Shown here piece after piece: positions 22,461 through 35,230 of a stretch of 64,000 nucleotides of DNA; the stretch's first letter is position 1; every line of letters begins with the position of its first letter. The DNA lies in contig NC_084924.1 in NCBI RefSeq assembly GCF_958298935.1, positions 18,759,819-18,823,818 on the forward strand. Reading direction: 5' to 3'. Under the pieces are notes generated by a model that had not been told where the DNA came from, did not search any database, and worked only from the letters and a program-made list of their open reading frames with translations. The position numbers and the translations under genes are program-made. The stretch is from Phragmites australis. Taxonomy: Eukaryota > Streptophyta > Magnoliopsida > Poales > Poaceae.

Positions 22461-24245
22461 GGTTTTTTTTTATAAAAGAAGCTTTATTGACTTTTATCTT
22501 TACATCAAGGTGATAAAAGCAAATAAGAGTACACTTCTGACTTTTGCATAGCTCGAGTGCACACATCCCAAAAAGGAAAGAAGAAGACTACAACCAAAGG
22601 AAAGAACAAAAGAGTCAGCACACAGTCTAAACAGGAGCATCAATCCAAAGCCTAGACTGCCATCCAAACTAGGTAAAAATCTCCTTGACCGCCCGGTCCA
22701 TAAGAGTACATGCCGACGTCACCAAACGTTGGTGCTCTTGCCGCTACAACATCGCCCATGTACGGAGCAACCGGGAACAAGTAACCTGTAAAGGAGAATT
22801 AATTTTCTTCTTATTAAAATCCATATCATTTCTGTATAGACATAATGACCAACAAAAAGCCGCTGCTGCTACCATTATTTTCGATTTTCACTGACTACTA
22901 ATCCCACCCAGCTAGTTGCCAAACATGTTTGGGACACTTCTTGGTGGGTATAGATTAGAAGCCACTTGGATTATGAACCATGCAGATCTAGCAAAATGGC
23001 AGCCAAAGAAGAGGTGCTTAATCGTCTCGTTTTTGTAACAAAAGCAATATTTCGAGCTACCTTACCATTATCTTTTGATTAGATTATCCTTAGTAAAAAG
23101 AATCCCTTTACGAAGGTACAAAAGGAATTTTTTATTTATAAAGGAATCTTTAGTTTCCAAAGCATCTTGTTTACTCTTGGTTCGTCATTATTTATGAGTG
23201 CCCTGTAAAGGGAGTTTAATGAGAACTTTCCAGTTTTGTTCAAGCTCCACCGAAATTCATCTGGCGCTTGGAAGAGATTGATATTGATAAGGCGAGGAAA
23301 CAAATCGTTCCACGCTATCTACTTTGCTTCGATCAAATCCCGACGGAAAGATATGTTTGGTGGGTGGGATTGAAGGACATTGGCTACTGTGTCTTGTTTA
23401 TTTTGAGCAATGTTGTATAAGTAGGGATATTGTGTGCACAAAGGTGAATTCCCTAGCCATATATTTTTCCAATCTGATTTGTGCGCCATCTAAAACGTTG
23501 AAGGTACCAAAGCAAAGAAAATATTGCTTCACCTTCATCAAACCTACCCAGAAATGAGAATCACCAACCTTCCAGCTTACTTGCGATAAGGGTTTTGATC
23601 ACAAGTATTTATTTCTGATAAGATTCTATAAGACTCCCTCTTCGGTCACTAAAACTCCCTCTTCGGTCATTAACTTATATAACCATTTGCATAGAAGAGT
23701 GTTATTTTGCACATCGAGGTCTTGTATCCCTAAACCACCCTGATCTTTAAGTTGCCACTCTATTTTGCCAGACAAAACTTCTTTTCTAGAGCGGAAGTAG
23801 TACAGTCTTCTAAGTACTCATCGAGGAATCAAGAAAAAAGACATCATGTATGTCAGTAGGCTACCAAGGACTGAGTTGAGAAGGACAAGACTATCTCTTG
23901 TTGATAAGTACTTGCCTATCCAACTACTCAATCTCTTTTCAAACCTTTTATCTACATCTTTTTTATCCGAATTACGAAGTTTGCGATGATGTATTGGAAT
24001 TCCTAGATAGCGCAAAAGAAGCTCTCTCATAGCACATCCAAATAATTCCTCATATTGATTCACGTGATCTAGAGCCTCACTAAAATAGAACAATTCACTC
24101 TTGTAAAAGTTGATTTTCAGACTAAATAACGGCTAAAAACACATAGCAACAGCTTCAAGTTTCTGGCCTTTTTCAGGTCCGATTCTACGAAGATAATTGT
24201 ATCATATGTATAATAGAGGATAAATAGATCATCCTCAACTAGGTG
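22461..24245 (-). mobile_element. Decayed L1-type LINE, RT C-terminal part and zf-RVT
   Basis: Read on the minus strand from 24245: DDLFILYYTYDTIIF marks the RT catalytic block (normally YADD, here damaged), then LSGLKINFYKSELFYFSEA, then RYLGIPIHHRKLRNSDKKDV and SVLGSLLTYMMSFFLIPR (24093-23818). Further on are the zinc-binding HLFFGCHFARSAW (about 23020) and MFGN and RNDMDFNKK pieces at 22930-22820. A run of T at 22463-22471 on the plus strand is the A-tail. The 5' part is missing and several frames are broken. Confidence 0.75.
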
Positions 24246-25420
24246 AAGTACTATTTCATTGATCTGGTATCTAACTCAGGCCTTGCCCCAGGCCGATCCA
24301 AGATTGGAATCCTTGTAGAACCGGTGGTTAAATGTTGAGAGCGGCGAATCCAAAAGGCACCATAAAAGGAATCGATTATGTTAACAACCGTGCAACCCAG
24401 CTTGACCGGATCATCGACATAAAAAGCAAGGACCAAGCCTCTGGATAAGGGCAGGAACCAAACATCTTGGTACAATCTGAGTATACTATTGCCGGTCTTC
24501 CGTTTTGTTGTTTTATTGGCTAGTCCTTAGCGTTACGGTGCTGTATACACTTCAGCTGATCCGCTTTCGCAATCAACAAGTGTAAACTTTAACTCTCTTT
24601 GATGCAAAAGACTGTTGCTCTCCTGTCTGTTTTAGAGAAATTTGAAAGCAAACTTTTTAAACCTTTAATTTAATTCACTAAACAAGGTGCTACATTTTTT
24701 ACCACTCGATTTTCCAAAAGTAAGCTTGTCAAAGCGACGTTTGAATTTCACATGATCTTACATAAAAGTCTCAGGGAAAAAAAAAACAGGAATCAGGAAA
24801 TCCAAAACAGGCGGTCAAATTATTCAGTGTCTACAATTATTACTCTGTTTCGACTCGGTCTGCATGACATAGGGCTGTGCTCGGGTCGGGGCCAGCTACA
24901 AGCACATGAGAAGCTAGTAAGATAAGACTGCATCAGGGCAGTACTAGCAACAAAACACGGTTGCAGGTCATGGGAAGCGATGAATGAATTAACCCCATAC
25001 AGAAATCTGGAACACAAATGTTGCTAGATGCGCAGCACAGTACACAGAAGCAACAGAGAAAAATAAAAACTCACAGCATCTAAAGTAAACAATTACAGCC
25101 TAATACGTCTGTCCGTCTGTGTGTTATTCAAACCTATGGCAAACTATCCATTCATTACATGCTCTGCCACAACCAACGAAGAGTTTCAAACGCCATTTGC
25201 AAATCCAGAAACTGAATTACAGAAGTTGTCTAGGAGTACCTCCGATCAGTCAGCTAGAGGTGTGGCTGCCTACAGATCATGTCTCAACATACACAATCAA
25301 GTAAGGTTCTCAAGTTGGCGGTGATAATTAACATAGGACGCCTATACAGGCTAGAGAGGCATACATGTAAGTAAATGATAATTAACAGTGGGTGCTACAT
25401 CTAAAGGGTATCCTGAGTCC
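24246..25420. other. No gene seen; probable 3' flank of the DEK-like gene
   Basis: Only short meaningless frames occur. The segment next to 25420 should contain the 3' untranslated region and polyadenylation signal of the DEK-like gene, whose limits I cannot place from sequence alone. Confidence 0.4.
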
Positions 25421-28400
25421 TCATGCTTCGACCTCCTTCGCTTGATGCTGTTTTTGTTTCTTCTCAGCATCTTCCTTCTCATCTTCATCCTCATTTGCCT
25501 CCTCTGATAACTTGGTTAGCTCGTCTTGGATCATAATTTTGATAGCTTCTTTTTTGGGGGTCAAATCCATCTTGTAGTGGTTGTCTATACAATAAAAATT
25601 GTTAGTGTGTCAAGTATCAACAACTGCAATTACAGCACAAGATGTTTGAAAAGCTTACCAAGCTTCTTAAGAATGTCACTGAAAGTTGCCTGAAAAATCA
25701 GGTTCCCAAACTTGTCAGGTCTTTATAAGAAACTTTCAATATAAATTAGTTGGGATCAGGGACTGGCGCAGCCGAAATAAAAAAGAAAAGCAGGAGTAAA
25801 AGTGCAACTAAAAAGTACTTATGCAAAATACAGAATTTAGTTAGGAGACAATGCCACTGCACTCACAGACAAACCATTCTCATATAATGTAGCATAAGTA
25901 TGAATTTTTGTCATCAATTGCCCATGTTCCCAAACAGCTGCCCACATTTTGACTTTTTGCAATCAAACTTTTAAATCTTGACCATCAACATATTAGTGTC
26001 CAGAATAGACATGAAAAATACTGCACTATGAAAATACTCTTGACAATAAAAAAAAAAAATACAATGGTACAGTTGCCCTATCACCATTCTAGATGCTTTT
26101 CAATATATAGTAAAAGTTAAAAATTAATTGCCAATAGTCAATAGTAGTACCATTTTCTGCCCACTACATCAAAAAACTGAAACTCACCGTGTTGAAGTCA
26201 ACTTTTTTGAGGATTCCAGTAATGGTCTTCCTCAGTTCGTCCTTGCTGGGAAGATCTGCTTCTGCTGATTCCCATTTACTCTTTGTCACCTTTTTACCTG
26301 GATGAAATACAATTTTTACATTTTTAGCACAAACTAATAATCACCTATACCTGGATGATTATCTTATAATGAAAGATATTTCTGTGATCATGCCACAAGC
26401 AGAATTCAATAATCATATGTAGTGCGATGTGATGATCACATGATGGTCTACACTCTTATCATTACATGTGAGAACAAAAGAAACAACAACAAAACCTTTG
26501 TCCCAAGCAAGTTGAGGCAACCTAGAGATGAAACCCACAAGATCCAACTAGAAAAATGATAAGAAAACAACAAAAACAACAACAACAACAACAACAAAAC
26601 CTTTCAGTCCCAAACAAGTTGGGGTAGGCTAGAGATGAAACCCATAAGATCTTGAAAGCCTAGTCATGGCTCTGGCACGTGGATAGCTAACTTCCACGCA
26701 CCCCTGTCCATGACTAGTTCTTTGGTGATATTCCAGTCTTTCAGATCCCTCTTTACAGACTCCTATGTCAAATTTGGCCTACCTCGACCTCTCTTGACAT
26801 TATCCGCACGCTTTATCCTTCCGCTATGTACAGGCACTTCTGAGGGCCTGCGTTGTATATGCCCAAACCATCTCAAACGATGTTGGACAAGCTTCTCTTC
26901 AATTGGTGCTACACCAACTCTATCACGTATGTCATCATTCCGAACCCGATCCTTTCTTGTGTGGCCACACATCCATCTCAACATGCGCATCTCCGCTACA
27001 CTCAACCGTTGGACATATCACCTTTTAGTTGGCCAACATTCTGCGCCATACAACATCGCAGGTCTAATTGCCGTCCTATAGAACCTGCCTTTTAGCTTCT
27101 GTGGTACTCTCTTGTCGCAGAGGACGCCGAAAGCTTGGCGCCACTTCATCCATCCGGCTTTGATTCGATGGCTCACATCTTCATCGATTTCACCATTCTT
27201 CTGCAGCATCGACCCCAAATATCGAAAAGTATCCTTCTGAGGTATCACCTGCCCGTCAAGGCAAACCTCATCCTCCTCGTGCCTAGTAGTACTAAAATCG
27301 CACCTCATGTACTCAGTTTTAGTTCTACTAAGCCTAAAACCCTTCGACTCCAATGTCTGTCTCCACAGCTCCAACTTTCCATTTACCCCCGTCCGACTAT
27401 CGTCGACTAGCACCACATCATCTGCAAAGAGCATACACCATGGGATATCACCTTGTATATCCCTTGTGACCTCATCCATCACCAAAGCAAAAAGATAAGG
27501 GCTCAAAGCTGACCCTTGGTGCAGTCCTATTCTAATTGGAAAATCATTGGTGTCACCATCGCTTGTCCGAACACTTGTCACAACATTATCGTACATATCC
27601 TTGATAAGGGTAATATACTTTGTTGGGACTTTATGCTTCTCTAAGGCCCACCACATAACATTCCGCGGTATCTTATCGTAGGCCTTCTCTAAGTCAATGA
27701 ACACCATATGCAAATCCTTCTTTTGCTCCCTGTATCTCTCCATAAGTTGTCGTACCAAGAAGATAGCTTCCATGATCGACCTCCCAGGCATGAAACCAAA
27801 CTGATTTTTGGTCACGCTTGTCATTCTTCGTAAGCGGTGTTCAATGACTCTCTCCCATAGCTTCATCGTATGGCTCATCAGCTTAATCCCACGGTAATTA
27901 GTACAACTTTGAATATCCCCCTTATTCTTGAAGATTGGTACTAATATACTCCGCCTCCATTCTTCAGGCATCTTGTTTGCCCAAAAAATGAGGTTGAAAA
28001 GCTTAGTTAGCCATACAATTGCTATGTCTCCAAGGCATCTCCACACCTCAATAGGGATACCATCAGGGCCCATTGCCTTGCCTCCTTTCATCCTTTTTAA
28101 AGCCTCCTTGACCTCAAACTCCTGAATCCTTCGTACAAAACGCCTGTTGGCATCATCAAAGGAGTCGTCCAGCTCAATGGAAGAGCTCTCACCTCCTCCA
28201 TTGAACAGCTGGTCGAAGTACTCTCGCAATCTATTCTTAATCTCATCTTCCTTCACCAGAAGTCGATCTGTCCCATCCTTGATGCATTTGACTTGGTTGA
28301 CATCCCTCGTCTTCCTCTCACGGATCTTGGCCATCTTATAGATGTCCCTTTCCCCTTCCTTCGTGTTTAACCGCTGGTAGAGGTCCTAGTAATAGTAAAA

Positions 28401-31400
28401 TATAGTAAAGGTAATAACGGTACAAGGTAATAACAATACAAGGAGACTAATGCATAAGTTATGATTCTAGCACGTGGATTGATAATTTTCACACGCTTCT
28501 ATCCATAGATAGTTCTTTAGGGATATTATATTCCTTCAAGTCTCTCTTTACAGACTTCTCCCATATTAGGTTTGGTCGACCCTTGCCTCTCCACATCATC
28601 AGTGCGCCTTAGTATCCCGCTATGCACAGGTTACTCTAGAAGCCTCCGTTAGATATGTCCAAATCATCTCAACCGATGTTGGACAAGCTTTCCTTCAATT
28701 GATGCTACCCTTACCCTATCACGTATATCATCATTTCAGACTCGATCCTTATATGGCCACAAATCTATCGTAACATACGCATCTCTTACTTAACTGCTAG
28801 ACACGTCGCCCTTTAGCTAGCCAACATTCGACATTGTACAACATCAAAGGTCGAATTGCCGTCCTATATAACCTACCTTTCAGCTTTTATAGCACCCTCT
28901 TGTCACAGAGGATGCCAAAAGCTTAGCGCCATTTCATTCATCCAGCTTTGATTCTATGACTCATCATCATCGATATCATCCCTCTATAGCATCGATCCCA
29001 AGTATAAAAAGGTAACCTTCTTGGGAACTACCTCCCCACCATACTATTTTCCTCTCATGCCTAGTAGCACCGAAATCGCACCACATAAACTCGGTTTTGA
29101 TCCTACCAAGTCTAAAACCTTTCAATTCTAAAGTATACCTCCACAACTCCAATTTCCTATTAACACCTATCCTACTCTCATCAACTAGCACCACATACCA
29201 TGTATGTCCCTTGTGACTTCATCCATCACCAAAGCAAATAGAAAATAGCTCAAAGCTGACCCTTGATGTAGTCCTATTTTAAACAGAAAGTCATGGGTGT
29301 CACCTTCACTTGTTCGAACACTTGTCACAACATTATTGTGCGTATCCTTGATGAGGGTAACGTACTTTGTTGGGACTTTGTGTTTCTCCAAGGCTCACCA
29401 CATGACATTCCTCGGTATTTTATTGTAAGCCCTCTCCAAGTCAATGAATACCATGCGAGAACAAAAGAAAAATAGCAAATAATAAAATCATACTTATTAG
29501 TTCATCAAACAAAGAAAAATAGGGAAAAAGATTATTTGATCATGACATGGCCGGAAAATGCAGACCCAGAGGGGCAACATGAACTGGACTAGCAATTTCC
29601 GAACAGAAAAAATGAGTGTGCTTTTGGTTACTGTGAAGGTCACAAATTTACCTGATGATCTTTTTTCTTTGGTCTCCTTTTCCGAGATTAGAGCACTCTT
29701 TGGTGTGGGTTTTCTCTTCCTAGAAAAGACCTTTGCACTGTCATCAGGGCTTTCCTTTTCCTTAGAAATCTTGGACGATGATTTTTTGACTGGACTCTTG
29801 CTAATTGTCCTTGGAGGGCTTGTCTTGTGGCCACTCCCTGTGTCTATCTTCTTTTTGCCTGATGATTCTTTTACTTCTGAGGACTTCCTACTCGCCTTTT
29901 CTTTCCCAGAATCATAGTCATTTTCCTGTTCACCATCTGCATCTTCAGCTTTGTTTTCCTCACTATCAGATTTTATGGATTCATCCTCATCCTCATCTTC
30001 ATCAGTATCATACATTAGAGCTTTCTTCCGATTTTTACCTGAAGTAGTATCATCACCAAATTTCTGCAGCAGCAACAAACAATGAGAACAATTGTGATAT
30101 ATTGAAGAAGGCATGATAACCATGACTGTGTCAACATTTACAAATCATTGGAAATACAAATTAGAGGTAGGCAAGTAGTGAAGCTTCGCTTGGGTGCCCA
30201 TGCATAAACTCAGTTTAGTATCAAAATAGCCAAATAGCCACTAAGGAAGGCTACGACTGGAGCGAGGTCGTAACAAGGTAGCCTGTAAGTCATATTGAAG
30301 TTTTTGATAAAAGACTTGTAGTCAACACATAAGAAAATTTTGGCACTATACCTTCCTAGACCTATTAGGCGTGCTGTCAGGAGCCTTACTTGCACTTCCA
30401 CCTCCTCTCTTGCGCTTTCTAGAATTCGATCCCTGGCCAGTGGAAGAGAATAAAGCACAGAAATAAAATGATATTGCAAGTTGTAAACTCCCATACATTT
30501 TAATTTCAACCATAAAAACAACAACACCAGTATCCAGCTGATAGCAGGATAGGAGCATAGCATAAGAACTGTTGTTCTAACCTGATCATCAGAGAGCCCA
30601 GAATCACCGTGAGGTTCAGCAATGAAGTCCAAGAGCTTTGACACAATATCTTCCTATATGAGTTATCTCAAACTATATTAGAATGCTGCTATATTATATG
30701 AACCAAAATGTAATTCTAAGAACAGGACAAGAAAAAAACCTTTCTAATGTTTGGTTTTGGAACCGGAATAGCAAGGAGCCAACAGAGGTCCAACAGCATG
30801 TCTTTCACACATTTGTCAAGCTTCTCCTTTGCCTTGGCTCTCAGCTTTTCCTACAAACAAGAAAAGTCTCCAAATTAAACCAGATGTATCAGCTAAAGTA
30901 GATTGACTATTTAAAGGTTTGAGAAAAGAAGCTTACATCACTCCCATGCCAAACAAATCCAGAGAACTGGAGTATATGTCCTTTAAAATCTAAAGTCTGA
31001 AACATAATAGAACAGTTTACTTGCTAGGATAAGTGTGTTATACATTTGAGAGGCAGAAGCAAAGAGAACTTAGCGTTAACATCATTCATGATAAACGTGA
31101 GACTTCTGGAGTTATTGTAAAGTAAGCAAACAGAAGTAAAATGTATAACAGCATATTGTACATAAGAGAATCCAAGCCAACGACTAGCCATCTTTTGAAT
31201 ACCTTAGGCTAAAAGTTCAGAACTGAAGCAGTCCATTGTACAAAACGAAAGTGAAATGACCGTGAAACTAGCCTCTCAATATACCATATACCTTACTCTT
31301 GCTACTTCTACATACAGTTCAGTTAGGGTGCTGCATTATTTTTGGGAATTTTTGGTTTCCATGCTTCTTTGGTTCCAGAACAGTGTATGCACCAGAGTGA

Positions 31401-34159
31401 AAGGGCTAACACAACAGATGGTGCCAATATTACATACACATTTTTCTCGTAAAATGTGCTTCCTCTGTGCTTAAACCTGTTGGAGGGACTAGCACTTCAT
31501 AGAAAATCTAGTGTGGCAGACTTCTTGTTTATTTTAAATTTTGCTGGACAGGATACAATTAAGTGTTTAGCTAAGAGATAAATTTTGCATCAGGTACATC
31601 CAAAGCAGGCTTCTTTTATGTCAAAAATTTACCTTGCCTTTCCTCCCAAAAAGAACATTGTGAAGAAATTTAAGATCAACAGGTTTTTTCCTTGATATTC
31701 TGTGTGCAACTACAAAAGTTTAAAAAAAAAACAGATCAGTGAAAGAGAAGATCTTTGATGCGAAATAGAAGAAAGAAATTTCAGACTTTAGCATTAAGTG
31801 GAACCATAAAAGAGAATCACAAATGCTCGTTCTAAACAAAGACACATTTGTGAATATACAAAGCAATAGATAAAGATGTAGCAAGTAAAATCGAAGTAGC
31901 CAATTAACTTGTAACAACATAGTTTGTTCTTGGGTAAACTGACAATAATGCAACAAATCATCAGAAAGGAACAATACTAGTACATTAGTTATTCATCAAA
32001 ACAATGTGCACAAGATATAAATAAAAAGAAAGTACATAACTTTAATCATCAATAAAAGTGAAAGTTAAGTGCCCACACAAAAAGCTGAAAATGGATGCAT
32101 CAACATCAAAGAAAAAGAACATTACTTAGCACATATCACTTTCATCAACTCGAGATTATGAAATATGCCACATAGCAAGATGCAAATTAAACAACAGACT
32201 CGCGACTCGTACCATAAGTTATAGTCTGCAGTCCACCAAATTTTCTCCTTTTCACACAACTTTCAGAAGAAAATATCAGATACAAGTTTTAACAGTATAC
32301 AATTGGAAGAAAAAAAAAACTCAGTGTTCATCTAAGGCAATGAAAAAGCAAAGCCAAACGTGCAAAGGGGTAAACCTAAGCTAACAGAATCACTAAATTC
32401 TTGGCTTTGCCCTACTACTAGCATACACCATTTAGATCTGACACCAGAGTACACAAAAGATATGCATCTAAAATAGGCACATAGCATCTAAGTATGAGCT
32501 TCAGTAATTGTTCTGTGCATATGGAGACACCCATATGGCCTAGTGCTAGAACACTTGGTTGTTGTAGTTGAGAGGTGTTGGGTTCAAGTCCCTACTCTCC
32601 TTAGAAGGAAGATACACAGTTCCTCCTGTGTATTCTCGTTTTTTTATGGTTCCTTTCTGGTCTGATCTAATTTTACCTTATAGTTGCTATTCCACTATGA
32701 AGCTAACATGTAAATGCTAACCTACTTTGTTCACATAGCTTCTTCATGGAAAGGACAAGTATCTACTGAGCTCCTCAAAATAAAGAATCATAGGAGATGC
32801 TGGTGATAGAAAACCAGATCTTTTACTAGAAGCTAACTAAATATAAACTTGTGAAAGTGCTGGGTTAATTATGGAAGTATGTGTTATGTTGATCATTAAG
32901 TGCATCATCATAACAAGTACATCATGGCAATTAAGTTTATGAAAGATAGATACATCATACAAGAAAACCAAATAAATATTCCGATTCATCAGACCGATCA
33001 CAAGGTTGTTTTCTCCAGTTAGATGTAAGGTTTGGATCCATTATTCGTAGTATGTAATCAATATAGATGATGGAGCACACAGGGAAAAGAATTAATTAGT
33101 TTTACTGGGACCTGCAAACCACCTAGATTCAAATCATTTGTTTATCCACAATTCAAGATTCAGTAAAACAACACATCATGTGATATGCTTCAAATGCTTA
33201 ATGCAAAATAACCTATTTGCCTTAGTTAACAACAGCATAGAAGGCCTACTATGCAGCACTAATAAACAGAAGCAAGCAAACAGTAAAAAGCATGACAAGA
33301 AGCCCATACCACTTGGTATATCCTTCAAAGGAGTCCCACGACCCTGTGGTAATAAGATTAACCAATAATTATTGCATGCCGAAACAAAGATATCGGGATA
33401 AAATGACAGCAAGCAACAAACCTTCTCAACTACAAAGTTCTTGTTTGGCTCCTTCTCAATCACCTCAACCAACCTCTCCACTGTTTTCCTCTCACGTTGA
33501 GGGCGATCAGTACCATATGGGCTCGGCGTGTTTAATAAACTTTTGGCTTCCCTAGATTTGGACCCATCCTGTTTCTTATCCTTTCCCTGGCTTCTATCCC
33601 TAGCACTCCTCGCTTTCTTGTTCTTAGGAGTCTCCTTATTCTCTTCCACCTTGTCAGCTGCATCTTTCTCTTTCTTTTCAGCAGAGCCCTTTTCTTCTGC
33701 TTCCTCTTGTTTCTCAGCAGCAACTGTTTCTTTTCCTTTGTTTTCCTCCTGATCTGCCAAACCACCTTTTTCTTGCTCTTTCAATTCATCCTGCTTATCT
33801 TTGACCTTTGTATTTCCAGCCTCAGCCTCAGTCATCTTGACAGCCTCCCCTTCTGCTGCCTTGGCACTGTTATCTTCCTTTGCATCTGCATCCATTTTGA
33901 TATCTTTGGAATCTGCCTGTTTTGCCACACCTGCATCACCATCACCTTCCTTTGCACTCTCAACCTCTTCCATCTGTACATCACCATCTGAAGGGCCCTC
34001 GGTGCCATTTTCCAAGCCTTTATTCTGTTCTTCAGCATTCTTATCTGCTACTGCAGCATCCTTGCTCTCAGCAGCCACTTCCTTAGTGGCCATATCCTTC
34101 TTCTCAGGAGCAGCAACATCTGCAGCTGCTCCTCCATTTGCGACAGCTGTCTCCTCCAT
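25421..34159 (-). CDS. DEK: DEK-domain chromatin-associated protein, 11 coding exons, 629 aa
   Basis: Exons on the minus strand: 34159-33422, 33343-33310, 31709-31633, 30996-30937, 30850-30740, 30653-30582, 30432-30352, 30063-29652, 26297-26188, 25689-25659, 25584-25421. All junctions are GT-AG, phases agree, and the sum is 1890 nt ending in TGA. The product has a long acidic/lysine-rich N-terminus (1-190), [13 protein letters not shown] (about 219-231), the family signature [11 protein letters not shown] (247-257), [24 protein letters not shown], a SAP-like helical region (304-350; [20 protein letters not shown]), a basic RKRKRGGG nuclear-localisation-type stretch, an acidic serine-rich linker (392-528), and a DEK C-terminal domain (about 545-605; [18 protein letters not shown]). 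DEK proteins bind nucleosomes and DNA and affect chromatin structure. The gene looks intact. Intron 8 (29651-26298) is swollen by LINEs. The reading frame is open upstream of the chosen ATG without another ATG, so 34159 is the likely start. Confidence 0.93.
26565..28388 (-). mobile_element. Younger RTE-type LINE inserted inside the older copy
   Basis: This minus-strand, 5'-truncated RTE-type LINE ends in (AAC)n at 26571-26597 followed internally by CCTTTCAGTCCCAAACAAG. Its coding part begins at the truncation near 28388 ([11 protein letters not shown]) and has a 438-residue open stretch from 28334 to 27018. It carries RT motifs [70 protein letters not shown] and the catalytic [12 protein letters not shown] stop near 27018 separates the C-terminal block ([19 protein letters not shown], then [13 protein letters not shown]; 27005-26763). 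The endonuclease domain is lost by 5' truncation. Confidence 0.88.
26571..26597 (+). repeat. (AAC)n simple repeat, LINE 3' tail
   Basis: The repeat CAAAAACAACAACAAC continues in AAC units and corresponds to the (GTT)n tail expected at the 3' end of plant RTE elements. Confidence 0.85.
32526..32645 (+). mobile_element. tRNA-derived SINE in DEK intron 2
   Basis: A ~120 bp segment has a polymerase III-type A box (TGGCCTAGTGC, 32536-32546) and B box (GGTTCAAGTCC, 32581-32591) 34 bp apart, and ends in a T run (32639-32645). Size and the T-rich end resemble the p-SINE1 class of grass SINEs. No convincing target duplication was found. Confidence 0.6.
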
Positions 34160-35230
34160 TCCTTGTGCTGGGTCAGCCTCGGGCGTCCCAGCCGACCCTG
34201 ATCGTTCTAGCTGAAGATTAACAGTTACCCTTGTAAGGAAGCACGAGGTATAGGACCTGGAATGGGAAACAAAATCTGCAGAAAAGGAATTGAACGTGTT
34301 ATATGGTCCATACTATGCCGGTACCGTACAGATTTAAACTTTGTAGTACCATGCTTTCAAGCGCAAAACAACCTTGTAAATGAACAATAAAGCCCCTTGC
34401 CACAGTTCACTAGAATAGGAGGAATGCTAAAAGGCCTCCCACAGCACAGCGCTAATAAAAGTAACGACAACGTGCGAGGACAATACAAGAAGAAATCAAT
34501 TTGCAGCCGCCGCGGAAAGGGTCAACTAGCAAGTAGAGCATTTCGTTTCAGAAACTCCCATTAGCACTAAAATCAGTGGGCAATTACTGACAAAAACACA
34601 AAATTTTATCGACGGGCAGCGGAAGCACCCTAAAGACTCCATATTTCGCATCCAAACCGAGCCAATTGGAGCAGAACTGAGCGGCATGGAAGCAAAAGCC
34701 CCCAACTTTGCCAAAACCCTAAGACTCCTGAACTAAAAGAACCATCCTTCCACACTTTGCAGTACTCCAGCACTACTCGACCCGAGCAAAGAAGTGCGTT
34801 TCCTGTCTCCTCCTCGCCTCCTCCCACCAAAACCTTCGCAAGAAACCACAAACCCTAGCGAGACCAAAGCTCAGCTTCTGCTCCCGCTCTCGCACCGTCC
34901 ACCCAACTCAACAGCACCCCGCCGCGCAGGAGTATAAATCTCGAGCGAACAAGCAGGCAAGCAATCCAGTATGCTCAAAGAAAGATGAGAGATTTTTCTT
35001 CTTGCCTGGTGTTGGAGGCGAGCAGCAGCAGTTGGTGCGTGCGAAGTACTGGAATCGCAGCCTCGGCTTCCTCCTCGCCTCTCCTCACTACGAGAGAGAG
35101 AGAGAGTGTGTGTGTGAGAATTTCGTGTTTTCCCCGGGATTTTAATATCTTTTATTGCCAGTTTTATCAGTAGTAGTGGTTGCGTCGCTGCTCGGGTCGG
35201 ACCGGACCCCAGCCCGGAATCCAATCCGCT
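34160..35230 (-). promoter_or_regulatory. 5' leader and promoter region of the DEK-like gene
   Basis: The minus strand upstream of the ATG at 34159 is free of long frames. It contains a likely 5'-UTR intron acceptor (AATCTTCAG at about 34212), a GC-rich CT-repeat leader, TTTATA near 34934 and AATAAAAAG near 35236 as TATA-like candidates. The transcription start cannot be fixed from sequence. Confidence 0.4.
35092..35117 (+). repeat. (GA)n(TG)n microsatellite
   Basis: GAGAGAGAGAGAGAG followed by TGTGTGTGTG, in the 5' leader or promoter of the DEK-like gene. On the transcribed strand it is a CA/CT run. Confidence 0.8.

Larger units (their letters stand above)
26484..29456 (-). mobile_element. 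Older RTE-type LINE copy, split by a younger one (intron 8 of DEK gene)
   Basis: The left piece (26484-26560) holds the 3' end: (AAC)n, then CCTTTGTCCCAAGCAAGTTG and GATGAAACCCACAAGATCC. The right piece (about 28400-29456) continues with decayed RT sequence, minus-strand [18 protein letters not shown], then [20 protein letters not shown] and [19 protein letters not shown]. It is 5'-truncated at about 29452. Direct repeats CATGNGAGAACAAAAGAAA flank the whole at 26465-26483 and 29452-29470 (one mismatch), the target duplication of this copy. Confidence 0.8.

Noticed and set aside
27135..27410. Plus-strand frame of 91 codons
   Set aside because: Antisense of the RTE reverse transcriptase.
29558..29917. 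119-codon plus-strand frame
   Set aside because: Antisense to exon 8 of the DEK-like gene; hydrophobic composition follows from the acidic codons on the other strand.
33176..33421. Extension of DEK exon 1 reading past VVEK
   Set aside because: A GT donor follows AAG at 33422 and the family signature [11 protein letters not shown] resumes after an AG acceptor at 33344, so the read-through is intron.
33801..34214. 137-codon plus-strand frame rich in Ser/Ala
   Set aside because: It is the antisense shadow of the lysine/glutamate-rich first exon of the DEK-like gene.
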